Shown: positions 15,355 to 25,779, counted from the first letter of the stretch. The stretch is DNA of 64,000 bases from CAZZDK01 sp964652235 (GCA_964652235.1 CAZZDK010000001.1:62001-126000); one strand, 5' to 3'. A program made the numbers and translations. Notes: generated by a model from the letters alone, not told the origin.

Positions 15355-16671
15355 TTACTGAAACGCCCTTAGGCGCCCATCGTCGCTCAAGAGCACCATC
15401 GTCCGGTTCGCGACGACAGGCGGCAGGAAGAAAGGCTCCGCAACCTCTTGATTTGAAATGACCGTCCCCGTTTCCGGCGCGTAGGAAACCAGATAGCCGA
15501 GCGAATTGGTCAACCAAAGCTTCCCGCCCGCCATGACAGGACCGGACCAGACGACGCTTTTGCCTTTCTTTTCAGCAGGATCTTCGAACTTTTGCAGGTC
15601 CGTCACCCAGATGATTTGTCCCTTGTCGCGAGACAGGGCAACCAGCTGGTTGTCGTTCGTAACCGTAAAGACGGCGTTTAAGGACACGCAGGGCGTGTTG
15701 AAGCCGCCCAGATCGGCCTCCCAGATTCTTTCGCCGGACCGGGCGCCGAGCGCGACGAACCGCCCGCTGTGGCTGATGGCGAAAACCTGTCCCTTGTCCA
15801 GGACAGGAAGCCCCCTGATGTCCGCAATGGCGGGCAAGGCCCCTTTGGCGGTGGGGACGGCCAGAACCTCGGCCCAGACGACCCGTCCGTTTTGGGTCCG
15901 AAGGCCGAAAAGCTCGCCGGAACTATAGGCCACGACGACCGTATCGCCCTGCACGGCCGGACTGGAAGCGCCCATCAGCGCGGCGCTTTCCGCGATTCCG
16001 CTGTGCTGCCAGATGATCCGGCCGGTCTCGGCCTCAAGCGCATAAGTCTCGTTTTCGATGGTGATGGCGAAAAGCCGCCCTTCGGAAATCGTGGGCGCCG
16101 AGCGGATAGGCTTGCCCAGAGAGCGCCGCCAGATCACCCCGCCGTTCGCCGCCCGAAGCGCCAGAACCTCGCCGAAACCCGTCGTGGCGTAAAGGACGTT
16201 GCCCTCCAGGGCCAACCCGCCGCCCATGGCCTCGCCGTCGCGCCCCGGCGGCACGGTGTCCACGCGCCAATAGCGGTCGCCGGTGGCCAGGTTCCAAGCC
16301 CCGACGCGTCCGATGGAATCCATCGCATAGACGGCGCCGCCGCCGATAACGGGACTGGAGAGAAGCTTAAAGCTCCGGCTCGACCCGCTGCCGATGGAGG
16401 AGGCCCAGATTTCCCGAATCGCGGGACTAAGAGAAGGATTATCGACCGCGTGCCCCGCATTGCCCCCGGCCTGCGCCCAGGCGACGTTGACGGAAGGTTC
16501 GGGAAGCTCGACCTTGAAATCCGAAAGGCCGGGATCGGGCTGCGGCTTACCCGAATCCGCCGTCATGACCGAGAGCCGCTCGCCCGTCGGGTGCGTCGGA
16601 CCTTTGGAGGAATCCGACCCGCAGGCGACAAGAAGAAGCGGAAGGCAGAGGAGAAGAAGCGCCCTCTTCAT
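15355..16671 (-). CDS. bamB: Outer-membrane assembly lipoprotein BamB
   Basis: BamB is the beta-propeller lipoprotein of the BAM complex that inserts outer-membrane proteins. The 438-residue product has a lipoprotein signal with lipobox LLLVAC, so Cys17 would be lipidated. A run of PQQ-like propeller blades follows, marked by repeated A-x-(T/N)G-x-x-x-W patterns (NLATGDRYWR, RAANGGVIWRR, EAETGRIIWQ, GARSGERIWEAD, RDKGQIIWVTD). The start is ATG 16671, four bases after the upstream TPR gene, consistent with a yfgM-bamB-der transcript. Confidence 0.95.
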   Translation of the reverse strand: MKRALLLLCLPLLLVACGSDSSKGPTHPTGERLSVMTADSGKPQPDPGLSDFKVELPEPSVNVAWAQAGGNAGHAVDNPSLSPAIREIWASSIGSGSSRSFKLLSSPVIGGGAVYAMDSIGRVGAWNLATGDRYWRVDTVPPGRDGEAMGGGLALEGNVLYATTGFGEVLALRAANGGVIWRRSLGKPIRSAPTISEGRLFAITIENETYALEAETGRIIWQHSGIAESAALMGASSPAVQGDTVVVAYSSGELFGLRTQNGRVVWAEVLAVPTAKGALPAIADIRGLPVLDKGQVFAISHSGRFVALGARSGERIWEADLGGFNTPCVSLNAVFTVTNDNQLVALSRDKGQIIWVTDLQKFEDPAEKKGKSVVWSGPVMAGGKLWLTNSLGYLVSYAPETGTVISNQEVAEPFFLPPVVANRTMVLLSDDGRLRAFQ

Positions 16672-16675
16672 CGCG

Positions 16676-17344
16676 TCATGACCCTCCGTTCAGCCAGTTC
16701 AGCATATCCCGCGCGCGCATGGCGATGGTCTCAGGGACGTTTTTCATGGCCAGCAGGCGCTGAAAAACGGCCTTGGCCTTTTCCCTGTCGCCCTCGCGCA
16801 AAGCCAGATTGCCCGCATATTCTTCAGCCGAAAAGCGGAACGCGTTGTCTTCTTTGCGCAAGGCTTCCAACTTTTTCTCGAGCGCGGCCGGATCGCCCGT
16901 ATCAAGCCCCGTCTGCGCCGCCGAAAGCGCGGCCAGGTCGCGAAAAATCTGGCCGGCGCTTTGGTCGTCCGCCAAAGATTCGTAGATTTTCATCGCCTCT
17001 TCGGTCCTGCCCTGCTGAGCGAGCGCCGCCGCCGCCTGCAGCCGCGCCATGAGGGCCTGCGTCGTGCCCTGATTCTTCTCCGCGAGTTCCTCCAAGGCCT
17101 GAAGCCCCGCCTTCGGATCGGACTCCTTCTTTTCCAGGGCCGCCACGAGATTTGCGGTTCTGGTTTCCTCGCCCTTGGTCTTATAGGCCTGCACGCCCGT
17201 GACGAGCCCCGTCGCCAAAACGATCCCCAAGGCGCCGCCGACGACATAGGGACCGAAACGCTTCCACAGCGCCGCGAAACGCTGGCGCTGGAGGTCTTCT
17301 TCGATTTCTTGCAAGAGACCGTGATCGTCCGTAGGATGATTCAT
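16676..17344 (-). CDS. YfgM-like tetratricopeptide membrane protein
   Basis: Single-pass inner-membrane protein with a periplasmic TPR domain, 222 residues. YfgM in E. coli associates with the SecYEG translocon and periplasmic chaperones. A short cytosolic N-terminus precedes the membrane segment VVGGALGIVLATGLVTGV (about residues 33-50). TPR helices follow, with typical A-x-x-x-G/A spacing (ALAQQGRTEEAMKIYESLA; NLALREGDREKAKAVFQRLL), and the protein ends in LNWLNGG. The gene order with bamB and der is the same as in E. coli, which supports the call more than sequence alone. Confidence 0.85.
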   Translation of the reverse strand: MNHPTDDHGLLQEIEEDLQRQRFAALWKRFGPYVVGGALGIVLATGLVTGVQAYKTKGEETRTANLVAALEKKESDPKAGLQALEELAEKNQGTTQALMARLQAAAALAQQGRTEEAMKIYESLADDQSAGQIFRDLAALSAAQTGLDTGDPAALEKKLEALRKEDNAFRFSAEEYAGNLALREGDREKAKAVFQRLLAMKNVPETIAMRARDMLNWLNGGS

Positions 17345-17414
17345 GACGTTGATCCGCGATAGGAAAGGGTGAAAAACTTCCCTATCTCTTAAAGCACCGA
17401 AAGCGAACGCGCAA

Positions 17415-18557
17415 GTGACGGCCTTTCCCCCTTCCCCTTCCTTTGCCCTGACCGAAGCCATTCTTTTTACAGGGGAAAGCTTTGTGGAAGGCCACGCCCT
17501 GCTCGTGCGGGACGGCGCGATTTTGGACCTCGTGCCGAACGGAAAGATACCGGGCGGCTTTGCCTCCCTGCCCTGCCCCGAAGGGATTCTGGCGCCCGGC
17601 TTTATCGACTGCCAGGTCAACGGCGGCGGCAACCTCCTTTTCAACGCCGAGCCGAGCGAAGAAACCGCTTTGTCCATCGCGGCCGCGCACCGGAAAAGCG
17701 GCACGACGGCCCTTTTGCCGACCGTCGTGAGCGACGCGCCGGACGTTTTGAAAGCCGCCCTGCGAGCCGTCCGCGCCGCGCGGAAAAGAAACGCGGGGAT
17801 TCTCGGAATCCATATCGAAGGTCCGCATATCGGTCCCGAAAACCGGGGGATTCACGCGCCGCGCCATCTGCGCCCGTTGACGAACGCCGACCTCGCCCTT
17901 TACGCGCCCGAAGACGGCGAAACGATCCTCGTCACGCTCGCGCCTGAACAGGCCTGGCCGGAGGCCATCCGAAAATTGAAAGAGCAAGGCGCGATCGTCG
18001 CGCTGGGCCACACCGCCGCAAAGCCGGAAGAAATCCGCGCCGCGCTGGCGGCGGGGGCGAGCGGCTTTACCCACCTCTTCAACGGCATGGGGCCGATGAA
18101 CGCCCGCGCGCCCGGACCGGCGGGCGTCGCGCTCGACGACCGGGAAAGTTTCTGCTCCCTGATCGCCGACGGCCGCCACGTCGCGCCAGAGATGATCCGC
18201 CTGGCGCTTCGCGCCAAACCGGAAGACAGATTGTTCTTCGTCTCCGATTCCATGCCGCCTGCGGGCGCGGACGATCCCGCGCCCTTCGCGCTGAACGGCG
18301 AAACCGTCTTTCCGAAAAACGGCGCGTGCGAAACCGCTCAAGGCGTTCTGGCGGGCGCGGCTATGCCGCTCGGCGAGATGGTTTCTTACGCGATCCGCGA
18401 GCTGAAAATGGAACCCGAACGCGCTTTGCGCATGGCCAGCGCCGTTCCGGCGGCCTTTTTGGGGCTTGAAAAAACGCGCGGCAAGCTCCTGCCCGGCTAT
18501 AAGGCCGACATCGTGGCCCTCGATCATTTTTTCAGGGCGCGGGAGGTGTGGACATAA
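17415..18557 (+). CDS. nagA: N-acetylglucosamine-6-phosphate deacetylase
   Basis: NagA removes the acetyl group of GlcNAc-6-phosphate, feeding cell-wall sugar recycling. The 380-residue amidohydrolase has the NagA form of the first metal motif, PGFIDCQVNGGG (Gln-x-Asn in place of His-x-His). It also has HIEGPHIGPENRG with the metal-binding Glu, GHTAAKPEE, THLFNGMGPMNAR (His in the active site) and the catalytic Asp in VSDSMPPAG. The start is GTG 17415 with no good ribosome site. No other amino-sugar genes lie next to it; the 70-base gap to the divergent yfgM must hold both promoters. Confidence 0.93.
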   Translation: MTAFPPSPSFALTEAILFTGESFVEGHALLVRDGAILDLVPNGKIPGGFASLPCPEGILAPGFIDCQVNGGGNLLFNAEPSEETALSIAAAHRKSGTTALLPTVVSDAPDVLKAALRAVRAARKRNAGILGIHIEGPHIGPENRGIHAPRHLRPLTNADLALYAPEDGETILVTLAPEQAWPEAIRKLKEQGAIVALGHTAAKPEEIRAALAAGASGFTHLFNGMGPMNARAPGPAGVALDDRESFCSLIADGRHVAPEMIRLALRAKPEDRLFFVSDSMPPAGADDPAPFALNGETVFPKNGACETAQGVLAGAAMPLGEMVSYAIRELKMEPERALRMASAVPAAFLGLEKTRGKLLPGYKADIVALDHFFRAREVWT

Positions 18558-18581
18558 GGTTAAGAGCGTTTTTCTAACCTT
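18556..18581. terminator. Hairpin at the 3' end of nagA
   Basis: AAGGTTA (18556-18562) and TAACCTT (18575-18581) are perfect inverted repeats around a 12-base loop, overlapping the nagA stop. No T-run follows the stem, so termination activity is uncertain. Confidence 0.3.
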
Positions 18582-18652
18582 CTGCCCGCCCAAGATAAAA
18601 GTCTTAACATTAAGAGAAAAATAACTATAAGTACCTGAAAATAATATACAAA

Positions 18653-18681
18653 TTGCTTCATCCCCGCTTTTTTGTTATCCT
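18653..18681 (+). promoter_or_regulatory. Candidate promoter in AT-rich gap
   Basis: TTGCTT (18653-18658), a 17-base spacer and TATCCT (18676-18681) lie about 65 bases before the ATG at 18745, in a 187-base stretch clearly richer in A and T than its neighbours. Found by eye only. Confidence 0.3.
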
Positions 18682-18744
18682 CGCTTTATAAGAATAATCC
18701 TTAACAAAACATGAAAATATTCTACGCACAAACGGGGGAAAGCT

Positions 18745-19186
18745 ATGGTGAATCCGGCCATTGATTTATATCGAATTTCTGCGGACGATTTTATAGAGGA
18801 ACCGCCGCAAAAACCAAGGAAGCGTCGCAACGTGTCCAACCGTCGTTCGACCTGTCCGCAAGGTCACCGTGGGAGATAGCGTTTCTTCCGGCGGGGTTGA
18901 TCCGCTCGAGGGGCAACTCTTCGATGTGGAGTTCCTCGATGGAGAAAAAGAAAGAATATTCGTTTTAGAAGAGTCAGGCCGCTTGCTTTGGGAAGATTCC
19001 GTCTTTCTACCTGCTGGCCAAATAACGACAAAAGATCCCGGCGAACTTTTCCTTCTTGGAACCCGCGCCCCGAGGAAGGAAGTTCCTTCCTCGCTCGTCG
19101 AGAAGATGAAAGAGGCTCTTGCCGAACACAATAAGGCTGTTCGAGCCGCAGCCGTGGAGAAAGACAACCGAAAACCCGCGCCGTAA
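18745..19186 (+). pseudogene. Hypothetical small gene, probably frameshifted
   Basis: ATG 18745 has an excellent ribosome site (GGGGGAAA, three bases upstream) and opens a frame reading MVNPAIDLYRISADDF and then EEPPQKPRKRRNV, ending in TAG at 18877. A second frame, shifted by one base, is open from 18797 and reads PTVVRPVRKVTVGDSVSSGG, then an acidic domain (GQLFDVEFLDGEKERIFVLEE) to the stop at 19186. Joining the two near 18830 gives one sensible protein of about 145 residues, so a one-base indel is likely. A GTG at 18869 could instead start a 105-residue protein. No family recognised. Confidence 0.5.
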
Positions 19187-19207
19187 CGCCCCGCAATTTT
19201 TCAATAG

Positions 19208-19237
19208 GGGGCCTTTATACCGGCGGAGCCAGGCCCC
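19208..19237. terminator. Inverted repeat between convergent genes
   Basis: GGGGCCT (19208-19214) and AGGCCCC (19231-19237) can form a 7-bp stem with a 16-base loop between a plus-strand gene ending at 19186 and a minus-strand gene ending at 19237. It is a possible bidirectional terminator without a strong T-run. Confidence 0.3.
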
Positions 19238-20037
19238 TACTCCTCCTCCAGTCCCTCAAGGAATTTATTCACCGCCTCGCCCGCGCCGTGATCGTAGAGA
19301 TCGCCGTGGCCCGCTTTATCGACAAAAAAGGACTCTTTCGGCTCCGGCGCGGCTTGAAAGACTTTTTCGCCTTGCTCGAAGGGAACGGTCTTGTCCGCGC
19401 GCCCATGAAGAACGAGCAACGGAACTTTAATCTTTCCTATCTTGGCGAGCGTGCTGTACCGGTCAAGCGCCAGCAAATGGACCGGCAGATAGGGATAACG
19501 CACCGCGCCGACATCCGGATAGGACGTATAGGGCGCCTCTAAAATGAGGCCTTTGGCGGGAAACTCCAGCGCCATCTGGACCGCGATCCCGGTGCCGAGG
19601 GACTCGCCGTAAAAGACGAGCGGTCCCGGCTCGTCGCTGCGGTCCAGAAGATGATAGATCGCCTGTCGCGCGTCGGCATAGAGCCGGTCTTCGGTCGGTT
19701 CGCCCGGATTGCCGTAACCCCTGTAGCCGATCAGAAAAACGCCGTAGCCTTTCTGGATCCACGGCCCGTATTTATAGGCCCGTTCGGCCAGGTCGCCTGC
19801 GTTGCCCTGGAAATAAACGACGGTCAATTTTTTTCGGTTTGCGGGAGGGCTGTACCAATGGCGGATCGTCCCCTCGTCGTTTTTTTCTTCCACGCCTTCA
19901 AACGACTCCAAGCCGACCGCCGCCGGATCGAAACGCCGCGAGGGATCGGGATGGTACATCAGATCGCGCTGCATGAAGAAAGCCGCGACGACCACGAGGA
20001 CATAGGCAAAGACGAGCTTTCGCAGAAGGCTGAACAT
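19237..20037 (-). CDS. Alpha/beta hydrolase, BEM46/ABHD13-like
   Basis: Predicted membrane-anchored serine hydrolase of 266 residues. The N-terminus is a hydrophobic anchor (LVFAYVLVVVAAFFM), then the family-typical MYHPDPSR entry. The core has the nucleophile elbow YGESLGTG (Ser near residue 146), the acid Asp in HGRADKTVPF and the catalytic His in KAGHGDLYD. This layout matches BEM46/YfhR/ABHD13-type hydrolases, whose natural substrates are poorly known. It ends five bases before the MsbA-like exporter gene read in the same direction, so the gene follows it in a likely operon. Confidence 0.85.
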   Translation of the reverse strand: MFSLLRKLVFAYVLVVVAAFFMQRDLMYHPDPSRRFDPAAVGLESFEGVEEKNDEGTIRHWYSPPANRKKLTVVYFQGNAGDLAERAYKYGPWIQKGYGVFLIGYRGYGNPGEPTEDRLYADARQAIYHLLDRSDEPGPLVFYGESLGTGIAVQMALEFPAKGLILEAPYTSYPDVGAVRYPYLPVHLLALDRYSTLAKIGKIKVPLLVLHGRADKTVPFEQGEKVFQAAPEPKESFFVDKAGHGDLYDHGAGEAVNKFLEGLEEE

Positions 20038-20042
20038 AAAGG

Positions 20043-21809
<1,767 letters not shown>

Positions 21810-21812
21810 AGC

Positions 21813-22358
21813 CTAGCTTTTCCTGGCAATGCGCTCGACTTCCTTTTGAACGAGACGCTCGACAAGGGAGGGCAGGTTCTCGTCAAGCCAGGCCTTCAGC
21901 ATGGGCTTGATAAGCTCCAGAACCATGTTTTCAAGCGTTTTCTCTCCGTGGCCGAGCGGCGTATAGCTGCCCGGAGAAGCGGCGGCGCGTTCGGCCTGGA
22001 TGGCGTTTTCAAGAGAGGCCAGCGACGAGGCGGCGGCGCCCGCCGCCGAGGGAGAAACAAGCTCGTCGTCTTCGATCGGCATGGCTTTAGGCTCCGGCGC
22101 GGGCGGCGGGGGCGGCGGGGGAGCGGCTTCCTTTTCCGGGACAGGCGCCGCCGGTTCTTCCGCCTTCGCTTCCGAAACGTCCACGACGCTGCCGTCTTCC
22201 TGGACCATCTGCGTCAGCTCAAGCGCATCGTCCGCCGCGCCCTCGGCGGGCGCAGTTTCGGCAGGCCCCTTTTCGTCCGCGATAATGCGGCGGATCGAGG
22301 CGAGAATCTCTTCCATCGAAGGTTCGGCGTTCGGATCGGCGCCTGTGACGTCAGCCAT
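21813..22358 (-). CDS. popZ: Cell-pole organising protein PopZ (DUF2497)
   Basis: PopZ forms a condensate at the cell pole that anchors ParB and polarity factors in Alphaproteobacteria. The 181-residue product has the two conserved ends: the N-terminal helix PSMEEILASIRRIIADE (about residues 13-30) that recruits clients, and the C-terminal oligomerisation helices (MVLELIKPMLKAWLDENLP, then LVERLVQKEVERIARKS). Between them is an acidic, Pro-rich linker with a run of eight prolines, as expected for the disordered middle. ATG 22358 begins the conserved part; the frame is open further upstream through a structured spacer, which I exclude. Confidence 0.9.
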   Translation of the reverse strand: MADVTGADPNAEPSMEEILASIRRIIADEKGPAETAPAEGAADDALELTQMVQEDGSVVDVSEAKAEEPAAPVPEKEAAPPPPPPPAPEPKAMPIEDDELVSPSAAGAAASSLASLENAIQAERAAASPGSYTPLGHGEKTLENMVLELIKPMLKAWLDENLPSLVERLVQKEVERIARKS

Positions 22359-22469
22359 GATCGAATCGTGCTGGTTAGGGTGCAGAGGCCACGAGTTTAT
22401 CGTTTCGCATACTCTTTGCAAGCCGGAATAAGGGGCTTTAGGAGAAAAAAGCCTCTTTTTTCCGTTCCT

Positions 22470-22496
22470 TGGCCTTTTTTCGTTAAAAAGGCCAAG
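22470..22496. repeat. Perfect 11-bp inverted repeat upstream of popZ
   Basis: TTGGCCTTTTT (22470-22480) and AAAAAGGCCAA (22486-22496) flank a 5-base loop. It lies between a palindromic repeat copy and popZ. The T-runs are inside the stem, so it is not a classical terminator, but a strong RNA hairpin is certain if transcribed. Confidence 0.6.
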
Positions 22497-22503
22497 AAAA
22501 TCT

Positions 22504-22670
22504 GTCATTGCGAGGAGAAACGCCGAAACGGCTTTAGGAAAACTTGTCATTACGAGGCGCGTAAGCGCCGTGGCAATCCAGAGTCAAACAGGCCCGCCTC
22601 GGTTTCCTACGACTCTGGATTGCCGCGCTCTCCTTCCGCCTCAGACGGCGGAAGGCTCGCTCGCAATGAC
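22504..22670. repeat. Dispersed palindrome family I, copy 1 (with an extra half-end)
   Basis: The outer arms are GTCATTACGAG at 22546 and CTCGCAATGAC ending at 22670. The inner arms GGCAATCCAGAGTC and GACTCTGGATTGCC flank a short variable core. The right arm carries a private nested hairpin, CCTTCCGCC/GGCGGAAGG. An additional GTCATTGCGAG half-end stands at 22504. Related copies are at 28618, 37802 and 40991. Confidence 0.9.
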
Positions 22671-22676
22671 GCCTGT

Positions 22677-23657
22677 TTATACCCCGTGGTACGCCTTATA
22701 CCATTCGACAAACTTCGGAATACCCTCGCGGATGGTCGTCGTGGGCCGATAGCCCAGGTCGCGAATGCTGGCCCCGATGTCCGCCGAGGTCGCAGGCACA
22801 TCGCCCGGCTGCATGGGCAGGAAGTTGTAGATCGCCTTCTTGCCCAGAGCCTTTTCAATCTCGCCGATGTAATCCATGAGCTTCTCGGTCTTGTTGTTGC
22901 CGAGATTGTAAAGCCGGGTGGGAGCGACGCCCTCCTCCGCCCGGAACGGATGGTCCAAGACGTTCACGACGCCCGAAACGATGTCGTCGATATAGGTGAA
23001 GTCGCGCCGCATCTCGCCGTTGTTGAAAACGGGAATGGGCTGGCCCGCCAGAATGTTCTTTGTGAACAGATAGGCCGCCATGTCGGGACGTCCCCACGGC
23101 CCATAGACCGTAAAAAACCGCAGGCCCGTGCAGGGCATCCGGTAGAGATGGGCATAGGTATAGGCGATGAGTTCGTTCGAACGTTTGGTCGAAGCATAGA
23201 GCGAGATGGGCTTTTCGACCGGGTCTTCGACGGCGAACGGCGTCTTCGTGTTGCCGCCATAGACCGAAGACGAGCTGGCATAGGCGAACTGCTCCAGCTT
23301 CGGCAAACGCCGCGCGAGCTCCAGCATCGTCACAAAGCCCATCACGTTCGTTTCGACATAGGCGAACGGATTGATGAGCGAATAGCGAACGCCCGCCTGC
23401 GCCGCAAGATTCACGACGTGCGTAACGTCTTGCAGTTCTTTTTCGAGCGCGAGGATCGCGTCCTTATCCGCTATGTTGAGCCGGTAGAAGGAAAAGCCTT
23501 TATGGGCTTGCACGCGAGCGAGCCGCGCTTCTTTCAGGCTCACGTCGTAGTAATCGTTGAGATTGTCGATGCCGACGACCTGCTCGCCGCGCTCCAAGAG
23601 CCGGATGGCCAGCGTCGATCCGATAAACCCGGCCGCGCCGGTGATGAGAACTTTCAT
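22677..23657 (-). CDS. NAD-dependent epimerase, UDP-glucuronate 4-epimerase-like
   Basis: Short-chain dehydrogenase-fold nucleotide-sugar epimerase, 326 residues. It has the NAD loop TGAAGFIGS at residues 6-14, the family-typical GIDNLNDYYDVSLKEARL, the catalytic Ser in ASSSSVYGG and the Tyr-x-x-x-Lys pair YASTK. The N-terminal wording is closest to bacterial UDP-glucuronate epimerases (Cap1J/LpsL type), which supply galacturonate for capsule or LPS. It starts one base after the stop of the nucleotide-sugar dehydrogenase read in the same direction. The pair can therefore oxidise and epimerise one sugar nucleotide for a surface polysaccharide. Confidence 0.87.
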   Translation of the reverse strand: MKVLITGAAGFIGSTLAIRLLERGEQVVGIDNLNDYYDVSLKEARLARVQAHKGFSFYRLNIADKDAILALEKELQDVTHVVNLAAQAGVRYSLINPFAYVETNVMGFVTMLELARRLPKLEQFAYASSSSVYGGNTKTPFAVEDPVEKPISLYASTKRSNELIAYTYAHLYRMPCTGLRFFTVYGPWGRPDMAAYLFTKNILAGQPIPVFNNGEMRRDFTYIDDIVSGVVNVLDHPFRAEEGVAPTRLYNLGNNKTEKLMDYIGEIEKALGKKAIYNFLPMQPGDVPATSADIGASIRDLGYRPTTTIREGIPKFVEWYKAYHGV

Positions 23658-23658
23658 T

Positions 23659-24954
23659 TCACAGGCTCCAATAATTCAGGCCCGTCGGAATCGTCGCCGG
23701 GTCGAGGGCCGATTTCACGTCGATCACGAATCCGCCCTTGAGGACAGCAGCCATCAGCGCGTCGATCTCGCCCAGGATCGCCCGGTGCGGAACCGCCAGA
23801 ACCAGCGCGTCGAGGCCTTTCAACGCCTCGCGCGGGCAAAGCTCAAGGCCGTATTCATGCCGCGCATGATCCTTGTCCGCCACCGGATCGTAAACGAGAA
23901 CGTCCACGCCGAAGGATTTAAGCTCGCTCACGATTTCCGGCACGCGGCTGTTGCGCAGGTCGCGCACGTCCTCCTTGAAGGCGAGGCCCAAAATGCCGAC
24001 TTTTGCGCTCGGCTTCAGCCGCCCGCCGTTCACAAGCAGCTTCATGAGCTTTTGCGCGATAAAGGCGGGCATGGAATCGTTGATGCGGCGGCCCGACAGG
24101 ATCACTTGCGGATGATAGCCAAGCTCTTCCGCCCGCGCGGTCAGGTAATAGGGATCGACGCCGATGCAATGGCCGCCGACAAGACCGGGCGTGAATTTCA
24201 AAAAGTTCCACTTCGTCCCCGCCGCTTCGAGAACCTCGTGCGTGCGCAGGCCCATCTTTTCGCAGATGATGGCCAGCTCGTTCATCAGCGCGATGTTGAT
24301 GTCGCGCTGCGTGTTTTCGAGAACCTTGGCGCATTCCGCCACGCGGATGGACGACGCACGGTGCAACCCCGCCATGACGACCGCGCCATAGACTTTTTTG
24401 TTTTTTTCGAGGCTTTCCGCGTCCTCGGTGGCGATGATCTTTTTGATCGTCTCAAGACGGTTTTGCTTGTCGCCCGGATTGATGCGCTCCGGCGAATAGC
24501 CGAGCTTGAAATCCGCGCCGCGTTTAAGGCCCGAATGTTTTTCTATTTCGGGACCGCAAATCTCGTCCGTCAGGCCCGGCCAGACGGTGGATTCGAAAAC
24601 GATCAGCGGCGTCCGCGCCGTCTTGGCTTTTTTCTTCAGGACTTCGCCCACGATGCGGCAGGCGCTGAGAACCGGAGTCAGATCGGGCCGCTTGGCCTGA
24701 TCGATAGGCGTGGGCACCGTCACGATAAAGAGCGAACACCCGGCCATATCCTCGGCGCGGTCGGTCAGCGAAGCGGTCGTCTCCTTGAGCGCGGCGCTTT
24801 CCACCTCGCCCGTCCAGTCGTGCGCCCCTTTCAGGGCGGCCACGCGTCGGCTGTCGATGTCGAAGCCGATCACGCCCTCCAGAGACCGCGCCAGCCCGAT
24901 CAAGAGCGGCAGCCCGACATACCCCAAACCCAAAACGGCTATTTTTTCAGACAT
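23659..24954 (-). CDS. Nucleotide-sugar 6-dehydrogenase (UDP-GlcNAc/GalNAc or UDP-Glc type)
   Basis: Four-electron oxidoreductase converting the C6 hydroxyl of a UDP-sugar to a carboxylate, 431 residues. The NAD loop is GLGYVGLP at residues 8-15. TVPTPID followed by RPDLTPV, FESTVWPG, SPERINPGD and the catalytic cysteine in GGHCIGVDPYYL are all present, with the C-terminal domain starting near VGILGLAFKEDVRDLRNS. The VPTPID-x-x-x-RPDLTP wording resembles WbpO/TviB/CapL enzymes acting on N-acetylhexosamines, but the neighbouring glucuronate-type epimerase would fit UDP-glucose; I cannot decide. ATG 24954 is where family similarity begins. Confidence 0.88.
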   Translation of the reverse strand: MSEKIAVLGLGYVGLPLLIGLARSLEGVIGFDIDSRRVAALKGAHDWTGEVESAALKETTASLTDRAEDMAGCSLFIVTVPTPIDQAKRPDLTPVLSACRIVGEVLKKKAKTARTPLIVFESTVWPGLTDEICGPEIEKHSGLKRGADFKLGYSPERINPGDKQNRLETIKKIIATEDAESLEKNKKVYGAVVMAGLHRASSIRVAECAKVLENTQRDINIALMNELAIICEKMGLRTHEVLEAAGTKWNFLKFTPGLVGGHCIGVDPYYLTARAEELGYHPQVILSGRRINDSMPAFIAQKLMKLLVNGGRLKPSAKVGILGLAFKEDVRDLRNSRVPEIVSELKSFGVDVLVYDPVADKDHARHEYGLELCPREALKGLDALVLAVPHRAILGEIDALMAAVLKGGFVIDVKSALDPATIPTGLNYWSL

Positions 24955-25023
24955 GGCTTTCGAACCCGGACAAAAGAAACCGAAGCCCGAAGTCCTAAAA
25001 CAACGGCAGACGCTTGACAAGGT

Positions 25024-25713
25024 TTATGGGAGAGGATGGCCGGAAAAGGCGGGGAAAGGCTTCAAAACGACGGAAACGGCCCCGCCGTCGCGCGAGGCCG
25101 GAAAGGAAACGGGCTTCCCCTCGTTCAAACGATCCAGTCTAGTTTGGATCGCCGGACCGTGCGGCGAAGGCTTGGAGGGCGACGGCTTGCGAAACAGATC
25201 GCCCGCCCATTTTATGACGGGATCGAGAACGCCAAAACGAGCGGTCAAACCAAGCACGATTCCGGTTAAGCTCACCGCAAGGCCGATTCTGAAATTTCTT
25301 ATAGCCCTTTTCTTCGCAGCCGCGAGGGAAGAATTGGCTTGAGCGAGCTCCCTGTCCTTCTCGCCCTTATTTTCGGAAGATACTCGTCAACGAGCCTTTC
25401 GATATCGACCCCCTATTTCAGGGAAGGACCTTGCAAAAACTTCGCCCTCAAGCTGCGCAAGTTGGAGCGCCAGAACTTGATTCATCGGCGGAAGCGTTTC
25501 TCCCTTCTGCTTTTTCTCAAGCAGACCGAAAGCTTCCGGATCATAGAGACGGCCAAGATTTCGATCAGGCCCGAGCACATCGATTTCTACCTCACCGACG
25601 CCCACGCGGTTGAATCTAAGCTTTCCCACGGAATTTTCTTCTTCCTCTGGGATGGAATCTCAAGGAAGTCCTAACACTTTTGGAGAATTTTCGCAAAAAA
25701 TATTTACTTTCAT
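25024..25713 (-). pseudogene. Hypothetical membrane protein gene with two in-frame TGA codons
   Basis: One uninterrupted register runs from ATG 25713 to TAA 25024-25026 (230 codons) and is broken only by TGA at codon 18 (25660-25662) and codon 109 (25387-25389). The three pieces read like one protein. The first is MKVNIFCENSPKVLGLP. The second is an acidic then mixed domain (IPEEEENSVGKLRFNRVG through FARSFPEIGGRYRKAR). The third is a coiled coil (EKDRELAQANSSLAAAKK) with a hydrophobic segment (IGLAVSLTGIVLGL) and a Pro-rich end. A possible ribosome site GAGG lies upstream. TGA is a normal stop elsewhere in the window (cvpA, purF), so decay is the simplest reading. No family recognised. Confidence 0.5.
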
Positions 25714-25779
25714 ATAACCATAGACCTCAATAAGCGTTTGATGTAGAACGACATTCCAGTAGATGAAACGAGGCCTTCG

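Noticed and set aside
25339..25674. Plus-strand open frame of 111 codons opposite the double-TGA gene
   Set aside because: Ser/Leu/Phe-rich shadow composition with no ribosome site; the minus register gives a better protein despite its TGA codons.
25024..25713. Genome-wide recoding of TGA as Trp
   Set aside because: TGA terminates cvpA, purF and other intact genes at the expected positions, so the code is standard here.
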